The position numbers and the translations under genes are program-made. Source: Niastella soli (GTDB lineage Bacteria > Bacteroidota > Bacteroidia > Chitinophagales > Chitinophagaceae). From it: DNA of 64,000 nucleotides. The stretch spans positions 2,509,061 through 2,573,060 of the forward strand of contig NZ_JAGHKO010000001.1 of the NCBI RefSeq assembly GCF_017742245.1. The letters are read 5' to 3'. Of this stretch, positions 43,230-51,706 are shown one piece after another (position 1 is the first letter of the stretch; each line of letters begins with the position of its first letter). Below the pieces are notes generated by a model. It saw only the letters and a program-made list of their open reading frames with translations, searched no databases and was not told where the DNA came from.

Positions 43230-46100
43230 ATGAAAACCCCATTTAAACGACTGCTTGTCGGCATTGTAGCCATTGTGCTTATAGGATTAATAGTTTTAAT
43301 CTCATTCCATAAACCTGCTTTCAACAACTTCACCTGGTTAGAGGATGGGGTGATCGTAAAAATTGAAAAACCTCAGGCCGGCGGAGCCGTAAATGTAAAG
43401 TTGCAGATAGTGAATGATAAAATTATTCATGTAACTGCTGCTGCCAGCGATTCATTTGCTGCTGCCCCCAGTTTAATGATTGAAGGGGTAAAACGTAACC
43501 CTCAATGGAAACTGGAAGAACAGGGCGATCAGTTGATATTGCAAACAGCCAGTTTACGGGCCATCGTTTCCCGTACAACGGGCAATGTACAATTCACCGA
43601 CTTGAAGGGAAATGTAGTTTTAAAGGAGGTTCCCGCAGGGGGAAGGGCATTTGTGAAAAAAGACCTGGAGAGCAAGTCTACCTTTACAATTTCCCAATCT
43701 TTTGAATCCCCGGCCGGCGAAGCCTGGTATGGACTGGGACAACACCAGCAGGGATTATTTAATTATCGAGGCACCCAGGTTTCATTGTTGCAACAAAATT
43801 CAGAAGTGGCCATACCATTTATGGTCTCCAATCGGAACTATGGATTGTTATGGGATAATTATTCCATTTCGCGGTTTGGCGATTGCCGCCCGTTTGAACC
43901 ATTACATACTTTATCGTTAACAGGTACAGATGGGACTTCCGGTGCATTGACCGCCACTTATTTTTCCAATAAAAAAGCAGACAGTGTATTCACCAGGCGG
44001 AGTGAAAAGGAGATCGATTATGAATTTATCCCGGCATTAAAGAACATCCCAGCGGGGTTCCCTTTACAAAAAGGCCGGGTGCAATGGGAAGGAAAGATCT
44101 CATCTGCCTATTCAGGCGAGCATAGCTTTTTGTTTTCATCAGGCGGGTATTTAAAATACTGGTTCAATGGCAAGTTGCTGGTTGATAAATGGCGGCAATG
44201 CTGGAACCCTATTACTACACTGGTAAAGGCGGATATGGAGAAAGGAAAACAATACCCCGTAAAAATAGAATGGATACCCGATGGAGGTGAATCGTATGTG
44301 GCCATGAAATGGTTGAGCCCTGTACCTGATACCAGTCAAAACAACTTTTCATTTTGGTCAGAGGCGGGGGATAATATCAACTATTATTTCGTTTATGGAA
44401 ATAATATGGATGAGATCATTTCCGGCTATCGCGAACTCACCGGCAATGCCACTATGTTACCCAAGTGGGCCATGGGCTTTTGGCAAAGCCGGGAACGATA
44501 TAAAACACAAAATGAGTTGTTATCGGTTGTAAAAGAATTCCGCGAGCGAAAAATTCCAATTGACAATATTGTTCTCGACTGGTTTTACTGGAAACCCGAT
44601 CAGTGGGGCAGTCATGAATTTGATACCAGCCGTTTTCCCAATGCAGATGCCATGATAAAAGACCTGCATGAAAAATACAACACCCATTTCATGATCTCGG
44701 TATGGCCAAAGTTTTATACAGGTACAAAAAACTATGACCTGTTCAATGAAAAAGGCTGGTTATACAAACAGAATGTGTTGAACAACCAGAAAGACTGGGT
44801 AGGATATGTGTCTACTTTTTATGATGCCTACAATCCACAGGCGCGGGAACTGTTCTGGAAATTGATGAACGAGAAATTATACAGTAAGGGAGTAGATGGC
44901 TGGTGGATGGATGCAACTGAGCCTGATATATTATCAAATACCAGCATTGATGAAAGAAAAAAACTCATTGCACCTGTGGCGCGTGGTTCATCAACCAGTT
45001 ATTTCAACGACTTTGCCGTTGAGAATGCCAAAGGTGTTTATGAAGGACAACGACGCACCAATGCGCTTGACCGGGTATTTATCCTGACCCGTTCTGCATA
45101 CGCGGGGTTACAAAAATATGGAGCTGTAACCTGGAGTGGTGATATTGGTGCCCGTTGGAATGATCTGCAAAACCAGGTAGCGGCGGGGATTAACTTTTCG
45201 CTTTCCGGTTTACCTTACTGGACAACCGACATTGGTGGTTTTGCAGTTGAAAAGCGGTTTGAAAAGGCAACCGGCAGCGATCTGGATGAGTGGCGCGAGT
45301 TGATGACACGCTGGTATCAGTTTGGAGCCTTCTGTCCCATCTTCCGGGTGCATGGCCAATTCCCTTATCGCGAGATCTTTAATGTTGCGCCCCCTGACCA
45401 TCCTGCATATAAAAGCATGTTGTATTACGATCAGTTGCGTTACCGGCTGATGCCATATATCTATACTATAGCCGCACAGGTGTATCATCATGATTATACC
45501 ATCATGCGTCCGCTGGTGATGGATTTTGCTGCTGACAAGGCTGTAGAGAACATTGGCGACCAGTATATGTTTGGTCCATCGTTGCTGGTAAACCCCGTAT
45601 ATGAATACAAGGCAAGAAGCCGTTGGGTATATCTGCCTGCCAATACTGGCTGGTATAACTTCTATACAGGCGCTTACCTGGGCGGTGGACAGCGGATCAA
45701 TGCCGCAGCCAGTTATGAACAGCTGCCGTTGTTTGTAAAGGAAGGAAGCATTATTCCCGTTGGGCCTGATCTGCAGTATACCAGTGAAAAACAAACCGAC
45801 CCCATTACGCTGTATGTGTATACGGGCAAAGATGCCTCCTTCACCTTATATGAAGATGAAGGCACCAATTACAATTATGAAAAAGGCTTTTTTTCCAACA
45901 TACCCATCGCTTACAATGAAGCCAATAAAACATTGACCATTGGTCAGCGCACCGGTAATTATGCCGGGATGTTGAAACAGCGCAGTTTTAATATCGTTTG
46001 GATATCCAGAACAAAGGCCCTTTCGCCAGAAAAAAAAGACGATAAGCCCGCAACCACCATCCAATATCTCGGAGAACAAGTATCGGTAACTATGAAATAA
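43230..46100 (+). CDS. GH31 alpha-glycosidase with PA14 insert (alpha-xylosidase-like)
   Basis: A 956-residue exported or membrane-anchored GH31 enzyme. The N-terminus (LLVGIVAIVLIGLIVLISF) is an uncleaved-looking anchor or signal. After the N-terminal beta-sandwich (AWYGLGQHQQGLFNYRG), a PA14 domain is inserted at about residues 255-372 (SSAYSGEHSFLFSSGGYLKY), then the TIM barrel with Asp561 as nucleophile (DGWWMDATEPD) and Asp638 as acid/base (WSGDIGARW). PA14 in this position is known in Cellvibrio-type GH31 alpha-xylosidases that act on xyloglucan oligosaccharides. Alpha-glucosidase is the alternative. It is a single transcription unit, since its terminator follows directly. Family certain, substrate inferred. 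Confidence 0.93.
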   Translation: MKTPFKRLLVGIVAIVLIGLIVLISFHKPAFNNFTWLEDGVIVKIEKPQAGGAVNVKLQIVNDKIIHVTAAASDSFAAAPSLMIEGVKRNPQWKLEEQGDQLILQTASLRAIVSRTTGNVQFTDLKGNVVLKEVPAGGRAFVKKDLESKSTFTISQSFESPAGEAWYGLGQHQQGLFNYRGTQVSLLQQNSEVAIPFMVSNRNYGLLWDNYSISRFGDCRPFEPLHTLSLTGTDGTSGALTATYFSNKKADSVFTRRSEKEIDYEFIPALKNIPAGFPLQKGRVQWEGKISSAYSGEHSFLFSSGGYLKYWFNGKLLVDKWRQCWNPITTLVKADMEKGKQYPVKIEWIPDGGESYVAMKWLSPVPDTSQNNFSFWSEAGDNINYYFVYGNNMDEIISGYRELTGNATMLPKWAMGFWQSRERYKTQNELLSVVKEFRERKIPIDNIVLDWFYWKPDQWGSHEFDTSRFPNADAMIKDLHEKYNTHFMISVWPKFYTGTKNYDLFNEKGWLYKQNVLNNQKDWVGYVSTFYDAYNPQARELFWKLMNEKLYSKGVDGWWMDATEPDILSNTSIDERKKLIAPVARGSSTSYFNDFAVENAKGVYEGQRRTNALDRVFILTRSAYAGLQKYGAVTWSGDIGARWNDLQNQVAAGINFSLSGLPYWTTDIGGFAVEKRFEKATGSDLDEWRELMTRWYQFGAFCPIFRVHGQFPYREIFNVAPPDHPAYKSMLYYDQLRYRLMPYIYTIAAQVYHHDYTIMRPLVMDFAADKAVENIGDQYMFGPSLLVNPVYEYKARSRWVYLPANTGWYNFYTGAYLGGGQRINAAASYEQLPLFVKEGSIIPVGPDLQYTSEKQTDPITLYVYTGKDASFTLYEDEGTNYNYEKGFFSNIPIAYNEANKTLTIGQRTGNYAGMLKQRSFNIVWISRTKALSPEKKDDKPATTIQYLGEQVSVTMK

Positions 46101-46106
46101 ATAACG

Positions 46107-46147
46107 TGTGGGCCATCTGCCGAAAAGGAGGATGGTCCACATTTTTT
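46107..46147 (+). terminator. Intrinsic terminator of GH31
   Basis: TGTGGGCCATC (46107-46117) pairs with GATGGTCCACA (46131-46141), 11 pairs with one G-U, followed by six T. It begins 7 bp after the GH31 stop. Confidence 0.85.
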
Positions 46148-46404
46148 CTCAACATTGCATGGTGCTAATCTGCTGAAATGGAATATGTTATCCCTGTTTC
46201 CAGTTCAAACCAATAGGAACTGGTTAACATTTTACTACCCAGAAAAACAAATTTTACTACCCCTGTATTCTATTGCAACCGGTACTTTAGCAACTGGTAC
46301 TATTAGGGGCGCCTGATAACCCCCTAATTGCTGAACGATTGCTCGCCATTAGCCTTTTCCTTTTTCCAGGTTGTTCGGTAATCCCGGGCAACCTGGATTT
46401 TTTA
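46148..46404 (+). ncRNA. Possible small RNA ending in its own terminator
   Basis: CCAGGTTG (46366-46373) pairs with CAACCTGG (46389-46396) and is followed by ATTTTTTA, a good intrinsic terminator with no gene directly upstream, because GH31 already ended at 46147. A 15-bp-period repeat (GCAACCGGTAC at 46275-46285 and GCAACTGGTAC at 46290-46300) precedes it. The 709-bp gap 46101-46809 otherwise shows nothing recognisable. A short non-coding transcript starting somewhere after 46150 would explain the terminator; its exact start is unknown. Confidence 0.3.
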
Positions 46405-46809
46405 TGTCCCGCGTGTAAAATATACGGGAATGTTACCCCCGCTGCCCAGTATTTCCCGAAAGCCGCCTTATGCCTTGCAGCGCAAGCAGTTATCCGAATA
46501 AAATGCCCGCCAATACACAATAATTTGTTAAAAGAACAGTTGTTAGTTTAGTAGTTCGACATAATTAAATAACCCTTGTTGCGTTAAAGCAATGTATAGG
46601 TTACTCCGCGGGCGATCTTGAAGGGCGGGTACTGTCTAAACCCGGGAACTAAGTATTATTCTTACTTATACGTACTTAATTATTAGTATCACGCGTTATA
46701 TATATTACGCATTGAATAGCTTAGATTATGTGCAATGACGATCGATGCCCAGTGGCTCAGGAACCATCGAGCTTTCATCATTTACAAATTACATTAATCA
46801 ATAACTGAG

Positions 46810-47805
46810 ATGGCATATACCCCGTCTTCAACCCGTTATGATTCCATGACGTACAATCGCTGCGGCAATAGCGGTGTATTGTTACCGGCTTTGTCGCTTG
46901 GGTTATGGCATAATTTCGGCGGAGTAGACGATTTCAAAAATGCACGTCGTATTGTTCGGCATGCTTTTGACAAAGGGATCACCCACTTTGACCTGGCGAA
47001 TAACTACGGGCCGCCGCCCGGTTCGGCCGAGGAAAATTTCGGAGCCATGTTGAAGAAAGACTTTTCAGGTTATCTGCGCGATGAGTTGATCATTTCATCC
47101 AAAGCAGGATACCTGATGTGGCCGGGGCCTTATGGTAATTGGGGGTCGAGGAAATACCTGATGGCAAGCCTCGATCAAAGTTTACAACGGATGCGTTTGA
47201 ATTATGTCGACATCTTTTATTCGCACCGCCCCGATCCTGATACACCGCTGGAAGAAACAATGATGGCCTTGCATGATATAGTAAAAAGTGGAAAGGCCTT
47301 ATATGCAGGTATCTCAAACTACCCGGCTGCTGAAGCCAAAAGAGCATTTGAGATCTTGAAACAGGCAGGTACTCCCTGTCTTATTCATCAACCGAAATAT
47401 TCGATGTTTGAAAGGTGGGTTGAGAATGGGTTACTCGATGTGCTGGAAGAATATGGTGTAGGTTGTATTCCGTTTTCACCCCTGGCGCAGGGATTATTGA
47501 CCGATAGATATTTAAAAGGTATTCCTGAAGATTCAAGAGCATCAAAGGAACATGGTTTTTTAAAGGCTAATGAAATTACACCTGAGAAGATCGGGAAAAT
47601 AAAAAAGCTGAACGAGATAGCACAACGCCGTAACCAGTCATTGGCACAAATGGCACTGAGTTGGATACTGAAAGATAAACGAGTAACAACAGTTTTGATC
47701 GGCGTAAGCTCAACAGAGCAGTTGGATAATAACCTGGCCTGTCTTGCCAACAGGCAGTTCTCATCTGCGGAACTAAGTGAGATTGAATCGATATTAAAAG
47801 GATAA
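46810..47805 (+). CDS. Aldo/keto reductase, YghZ/L-glyceraldehyde 3-phosphate reductase type
   Basis: A 331-residue NADPH-dependent oxidoreductase with the AKR14-like layout of E. coli YghZ: NRCGNSGVLLPALSLGLWHN, THFDLANNYGPPPGSAEENF, ISSKAGYLMWPGPYGNWGSR, DIFYSHRPDPDTPLEETM. The catalytic tetrad Asp (FDLANNY), Tyr (NNYG), Lys (SSKAG) and His (YSHRP) is intact. YghZ reduces L-glyceraldehyde 3-phosphate and methylglyoxal and may detoxify triose by-products. The gene is preceded by 400 bp without other genes and stands apart from the second, different aldo/keto reductase at 50606. Class certain; physiological substrate by analogy. Confidence 0.93.
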   Translation: MAYTPSSTRYDSMTYNRCGNSGVLLPALSLGLWHNFGGVDDFKNARRIVRHAFDKGITHFDLANNYGPPPGSAEENFGAMLKKDFSGYLRDELIISSKAGYLMWPGPYGNWGSRKYLMASLDQSLQRMRLNYVDIFYSHRPDPDTPLEETMMALHDIVKSGKALYAGISNYPAAEAKRAFEILKQAGTPCLIHQPKYSMFERWVENGLLDVLEEYGVGCIPFSPLAQGLLTDRYLKGIPEDSRASKEHGFLKANEITPEKIGKIKKLNEIAQRRNQSLAQMALSWILKDKRVTTVLIGVSSTEQLDNNLACLANRQFSSAELSEIESILKG

Positions 47806-47961
47806 GCGCAGCTGAAAAAAGCAAAACTGGTTTGCAAAAAAGATAGGTAACATATAACAATAGTAAAAGGTTTTAGAACGCTTAGACAAAACAAAATTTA
47901 GTATTATATTGCACCGTTCGTAAAAGCTACCTATAGATTTTTCCTGTAATGCAATGTGTGT

Positions 47962-48087
47962 ATGGCTTTAATTGAAACAGGAACAGTACCATTTCTGTTC
48001 AATGTAAAGCAGGTTCGAAAAACATATTACAGCTATAGGGAACTATATAACCCCGCCAACCCAACAACCGCATGGAATAACCGCTGA
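47962..48087 (+). CDS. Possible 41-residue peptide
   Basis: An ATG-to-TGA frame in the 379-bp gap between the aldo/keto reductase and the GH2-like gene. It encodes a basic peptide without signal or membrane segment (FLFNVKQVRKTYYSYREL, then YNPANPTTAWNNR). The composition is protein-like, not low-complexity, but there is no homology known to me. It could be a leader peptide for the GH2-like gene 97 bp downstream or chance. The rest of the gap shows only a weak promoter-like TATTATATTG near 47903. Confidence 0.25.
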   Translation: MALIETGTVPFLFNVKQVRKTYYSYRELYNPANPTTAWNNR

Positions 48088-48184
48088 GGTATTCTTTTGC
48101 TGCTGGCTGGTTATATAAGTCTGGTCAGTAGTTTTTACACGGGTCTGATATCTTATTTAGTAGCTACTTATCCATACACCTGAA

Positions 48185-50518
48185 ATGAAAAAGACTATCC
48201 TGCATTTGTTGATCATGCATGGGATTTTAACCCAGGCGCTTGCACAGGGAACTGAAACCTCCCAACACTTAGGGGCCGCGAATGACCACTCCACGCTGTG
48301 GGGAGCTTATTCAGCGAATGAGCATGCTAATATTAAGACCAAGATTCCACTGCCTGGTTTACTGGGTGAAAAGGGAACTGGTAATAATTATGGTAGTACT
48401 GCCGGCCATGGTAATGAATTCGAATCTTATATAGAACGGGTAACTATCGATGCCAAAGCATCTGGCGATTTTGAGATGCAGGTGTATAGTAAAGGCCTTC
48501 AACCCAATGAGACCATCGAAATGCAGGTTTTTGATCCAACCGGCAAAGCATTGGGTGAACCTGCTCAGGTAACTGCTACAGAAACTTCTACCATAAAGAA
48601 GCAGTTCTCCATGATCAGAACATGGAACCCTGAGAACCCGCACATGTATCAGATTGTATTAACATTAAAAGATGCCACTGGACAAGTAATCTACACTTTT
48701 CTTAAAAAATTCGGTTTCAGAACAGTTGAGTCAAAACTTGATGGTATATATGTAAATGGTGTAAAGGCGATCTTTAAAGGGATGAACTGTCGCAGTGCCA
48801 ACCTGGGCAACTACAGAACATCTGAAGAAGCTTACCTGGCCGACATCAATACCATGAAGGACCTGAACATGAACGCTGTTCGTTTGTCCTACTATCCGGT
48901 TGATCCTTTATACTTCGACCTGTGCGATTCTATTGGTTTGTTTGTGATCAGTGAATTGCCTGGTACAGATAAGAGAATGGTAAAAGACATCGTGTTCAGC
49001 GGTCTGAACCACCCTTCAGTGATCTGTTGGTCAACTGGCCCAGACCTCGCCGCCAATAAGGAACTGGATAAGGAATTTGCTGCATACGACGTACAAAGCC
49101 GGTATGTTATACATCCCATAAATAAAGATAAAAAGAGCTCAGATTTCAATACAGTTGCCAACTCTATCTTATATGGTACCGAAGCCTTCACCCCCGTTGA
49201 AATAGGTAACGGTATCTTCAATGGCGGTCGTGCTGCCGGTTTAGATGAGTTCTGGTCTGAAATGAGCAAGTCGAACAAATTCTCTGGAAGCTTCCTGGCT
49301 ACTTACCGCGATGACAATGGTATTGAATCTGCCAGTGGCTTTGATCCCAAATCAAAAGATAAATGGGCCAGCTATTATGCCATCAAGGAAATATGGTCGC
49401 CATTGGCTTTCAATATCAGCCAGCTTCCCGCTTCCTGGAATGGTGTTATCACTATTGAGAACAAATTCCTGTATACCAACCTGAACAGATTAAAGTTCAA
49501 CTGGAAACTGGTGTTGTTCCCTAAAGCTACCCAAAAGACCCTGGAACCTCTGGTGGTTGAACAGGGAACCATCGCTTCTCCGTACACCGGACCTGGCGAA
49601 AAAGCAGATCTGAAGTTCAACTTCCAAAACCAGTTCACTGTATGTGACGCCCTGCAGCTGACTGTACTGGATTCACGCGATAAAGAAGTTTATACCTACA
49701 CTTTCCAGATCCGCAAACCTGTGGATGTGGTGGCAACCAGCCCTGAAGTATCTTCTATCTCTACCATCATGCGTACAGAAGAAGCCGACTTCCTGTCACT
49801 GGTGTGCGATGGTATCAACTATATCTTCGATAAAAAGACTGGTAACATCACCAAAGTATATGTTGGTAAACGTGACCTGGCATTCACCGGTCCTTTCCTG
49901 GCAGGTGTTCACAGTGGTTATGCCCTGGCCGATTTCAAACACATCGTAAAAGATAACATCCACACCGTGGAGGTTACTTATAAAGGCGAGAGCACATTGT
50001 GGGTAAGATGGACATTCCACACCGGTGATTTACCAAGGATGGAATACAACTACTCAATGAAGCCTGTAGGTGAATACGCAGGTATCACTTTCAAATACCC
50101 TGAGGAAAAGATCACAGGTATGAAATGGATGGGCCGTGGTCCTTTCCAGGTTTGGAAAAACCGTCAAAAAGGACAACAGATTGGTGTGTGGGAAAGATCG
50201 AACAAGTCTAACGTCAATAATGGCGAGTTCAAAGGATGGCATGCAGATATATACTGGGTGCAGTACCAAACAAACATGGGTAACTTCACGCTGTATACCG
50301 ATCAACCGAACATGTACCTGCAATTGTTCAACCCATTGAAACAGGGTGCACTGTTGAACGAGTTCGCTACTGCACCATTCCCTGACAATGGTAACATCGG
50401 GTTTATGAACCAGATCAGTGGTTTGAGTACCAAACCTGCTGAGAATGTACCCAGCAAGAGCCTGAAAAGCGCTAATGATTCGTACAGCGGTTCTGTATAC
50501 TTCGACTTCAGATGGTAA
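48185..50518 (+). CDS. GH2-like protein lacking the acid/base motif
   Basis: A 777-residue exported protein with signal peptide (LHLLIMHGILTQALAQ). It carries a GH2 Ig-like domain (about 75-185), a GH2 TIM barrel (about 185-400: VNGVKAIFKGMNCRSANLGN, AVRLSYYPVDPLYFDLCDSI) and a Bgal_small_N-like C-terminal domain (about 540-770: MKWMGRGPFQVWKNRQKGQ). The usual N-terminal sugar-binding domain is missing or much shortened. Where beta-galactosidases read NHPSxxxWSxGNE this protein reads NHPSVICWSTGPDLAAN, so Asn-Glu is replaced by Pro286-Asp287. A residual nucleophile could be the Glu in PVEIGNG. It is probably catalytically altered or dead, perhaps a binding protein. Codons look more biased than in its neighbours, hinting at strong expression. 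A perfect terminator follows. Confidence 0.85.
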   Translation: MKKTILHLLIMHGILTQALAQGTETSQHLGAANDHSTLWGAYSANEHANIKTKIPLPGLLGEKGTGNNYGSTAGHGNEFESYIERVTIDAKASGDFEMQVYSKGLQPNETIEMQVFDPTGKALGEPAQVTATETSTIKKQFSMIRTWNPENPHMYQIVLTLKDATGQVIYTFLKKFGFRTVESKLDGIYVNGVKAIFKGMNCRSANLGNYRTSEEAYLADINTMKDLNMNAVRLSYYPVDPLYFDLCDSIGLFVISELPGTDKRMVKDIVFSGLNHPSVICWSTGPDLAANKELDKEFAAYDVQSRYVIHPINKDKKSSDFNTVANSILYGTEAFTPVEIGNGIFNGGRAAGLDEFWSEMSKSNKFSGSFLATYRDDNGIESASGFDPKSKDKWASYYAIKEIWSPLAFNISQLPASWNGVITIENKFLYTNLNRLKFNWKLVLFPKATQKTLEPLVVEQGTIASPYTGPGEKADLKFNFQNQFTVCDALQLTVLDSRDKEVYTYTFQIRKPVDVVATSPEVSSISTIMRTEEADFLSLVCDGINYIFDKKTGNITKVYVGKRDLAFTGPFLAGVHSGYALADFKHIVKDNIHTVEVTYKGESTLWVRWTFHTGDLPRMEYNYSMKPVGEYAGITFKYPEEKITGMKWMGRGPFQVWKNRQKGQQIGVWERSNKSNVNNGEFKGWHADIYWVQYQTNMGNFTLYTDQPNMYLQLFNPLKQGALLNEFATAPFPDNGNIGFMNQISGLSTKPAENVPSKSLKSANDSYSGSVYFDFRW

Positions 50519-50545
50519 TGTAACACTACTAAAGAATATTCCAAG

Positions 50546-50580
50546 AGTGGTCTCGGCTCAGCCGAGACCACTTTTATTTT
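50546..50580 (+). terminator. Intrinsic terminator of the GH2-like gene
   Basis: AGTGGTCTCGGC (50546-50557) pairs perfectly with GCCGAGACCACT (50561-50572) over a 3-base loop, followed by TTTATTTT. It is the strongest terminator in the window. Confidence 0.92.
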
Positions 50581-50593
50581 ATGCCTATAATAG

Positions 50594-50601
50594 TACCTTT
50601 A
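50594..50601 (+). promoter_or_regulatory. Candidate -7 element abutting the second aldo/keto reductase
   Basis: TACCTTTA matches TAnnTTTG at all but the last base and ends 4 bp before the ATG at 50606. Since the preceding gene has a strong terminator, this gene needs its own promoter; the position suggests a leaderless message. Confidence 0.35.
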
Positions 50602-50605
50602 TAAG

Positions 50606-51499
50606 ATGGAATACGTACAATTAGGAAAATCAGACATGCGCATCAGCCGCATTGCTTTTGGTTGTATGTCGCTGGATAATGATGATGCCAATGAGCTCAT
50701 CTTACACCGCGCCCTTGATCTTGGTATCAATTTCTTTGATACGGCCGATCTGTATGCAAAGGGGATGAATGAGCAGTTGGTAGGTAAAGCGTTGAAACGA
50801 TATCGCGATAAAGTATACATTGCCACTAAAGTGGGCAATCAGTGGCGGGCCGATGGGAGTGGGTGGGACTGGAACCCACGCAAAGAATATATTCTGGCTG
50901 AAGTAGAAAAGAGTTTGCAACGATTGCAAATTGATTATATAGATCTGTACCAGTTGCATGGCGGGACCATCGACGACAACATCGATGAAACTATTGAGGC
51001 TTTTGAGCTGTTGAAGCAACAAGGTAAGATCAGGTATTATGGCATCTCCTCTATTCGCCCCAATGTGATCAGGGAGTATATAAAGCGCTCGAATATCGTA
51101 AGCGTGATGATGCAATACAGTTTGTTAGACCGCCGGCCAGAGGAAACCTGTTTGCCGCTATTGCAGGAAAACAATATTGGCGTACTGGTCCGTGGCGCCG
51201 TAGCACAGGGATTGCTGGTTAATAAATCACCAAAAGAATACCTGAATTACTCCCTGCAGGAAGTGGAGAAGGCTGCTGCTGCAGTTCAGGAAATTTCAAA
51301 TACCCAACGCAATGCTGCTCAAACTGCCCTCCGGTTTGTGTTACATAATTCAGCCGTTACCACAGCCGTAACAGGTATAAGGACCATACAACAATTGGAA
51401 GAAGCCGTGGCCACGTTTAAAACGCCTATGCTAACCGAAAAGGACCTCTCTGTATTACAACACGCTGTTATAGCCAATAAGTATGAACAGCATAGATAA
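50606..51499 (+). CDS. Aldo/keto reductase
   Basis: A 297-residue NAD(P)H-dependent oxidoreductase. It opens with the family signature LGKSDMRISRIAFGCMSL, and the tetrad residues are visible: Asp and Tyr in FFDTADLYAKGMNEQ, Lys in IATKVGNQW, His in YQLHGGTID. RFVLHNSAVTTAVTGIRT is the usual C-terminal cofactor segment. Substrate is unknown; many Bacteroidota members of this branch lie near sugar catabolism genes. It differs clearly from the YghZ-type enzyme encoded at 46810. It follows a strong terminator and converges on the T9SS cluster, from which a bidirectional terminator separates it. Confidence 0.92.
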   Translation: MEYVQLGKSDMRISRIAFGCMSLDNDDANELILHRALDLGINFFDTADLYAKGMNEQLVGKALKRYRDKVYIATKVGNQWRADGSGWDWNPRKEYILAEVEKSLQRLQIDYIDLYQLHGGTIDDNIDETIEAFELLKQQGKIRYYGISSIRPNVIREYIKRSNIVSVMMQYSLLDRRPEETCLPLLQENNIGVLVRGAVAQGLLVNKSPKEYLNYSLQEVEKAAAAVQEISNTQRNAAQTALRFVLHNSAVTTAVTGIRTIQQLEEAVATFKTPMLTEKDLSVLQHAVIANKYEQHR

Positions 51500-51514
51500 A
51501 GGCAATGGGCCCTC

Positions 51515-51538
51515 CTACGCTAAAGCTTCGGCGGGCGA
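51515..51538 (+). repeat. CTACGCTAAAGCTTCGGCGG repeat, copy 1
   Basis: A 24-bp string around a central AAGCTT, found in reverse orientation in the gap 56542-56832 (56721-56749, with a diverged partner at 56681-56709). It is intergenic and partly palindromic, so REP-like. Confidence 0.65.
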
Positions 51539-51626
51539 GGCAATGGGCAATGGATTTTTGGCGGCGCAAGTTAGCAACTGTCGCGCGTCCACTCACTACT
51601 CATAGGTTCACCTATAAACTAATAAT

Positions 51627-51668
51627 AAAAAAGGGCCCAGGCGGTTTAACCCACTTGAGCCCTTTTTT
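51627..51668. terminator. Bidirectional terminator between convergent genes
   Basis: AAAAAAGGGC (51627-51636) pairs exactly with GCCCTTTTTT (51659-51668); the A run and T run give both strands a terminator tail. It separates the aldo/keto reductase (plus) from the T9SS cargo gene (minus). Confidence 0.9.
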
Positions 51669-51706
51669 ATTTTGTATTCCTTTTAACTGGTCAACTGATC
51701 AACTGG

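Noticed and set aside
46339-46551. 70-residue plus-strand frame after GH31
   Set aside because: It runs through an intrinsic terminator hairpin, has no recognisable domain and its hydrophobic start is probably accidental.
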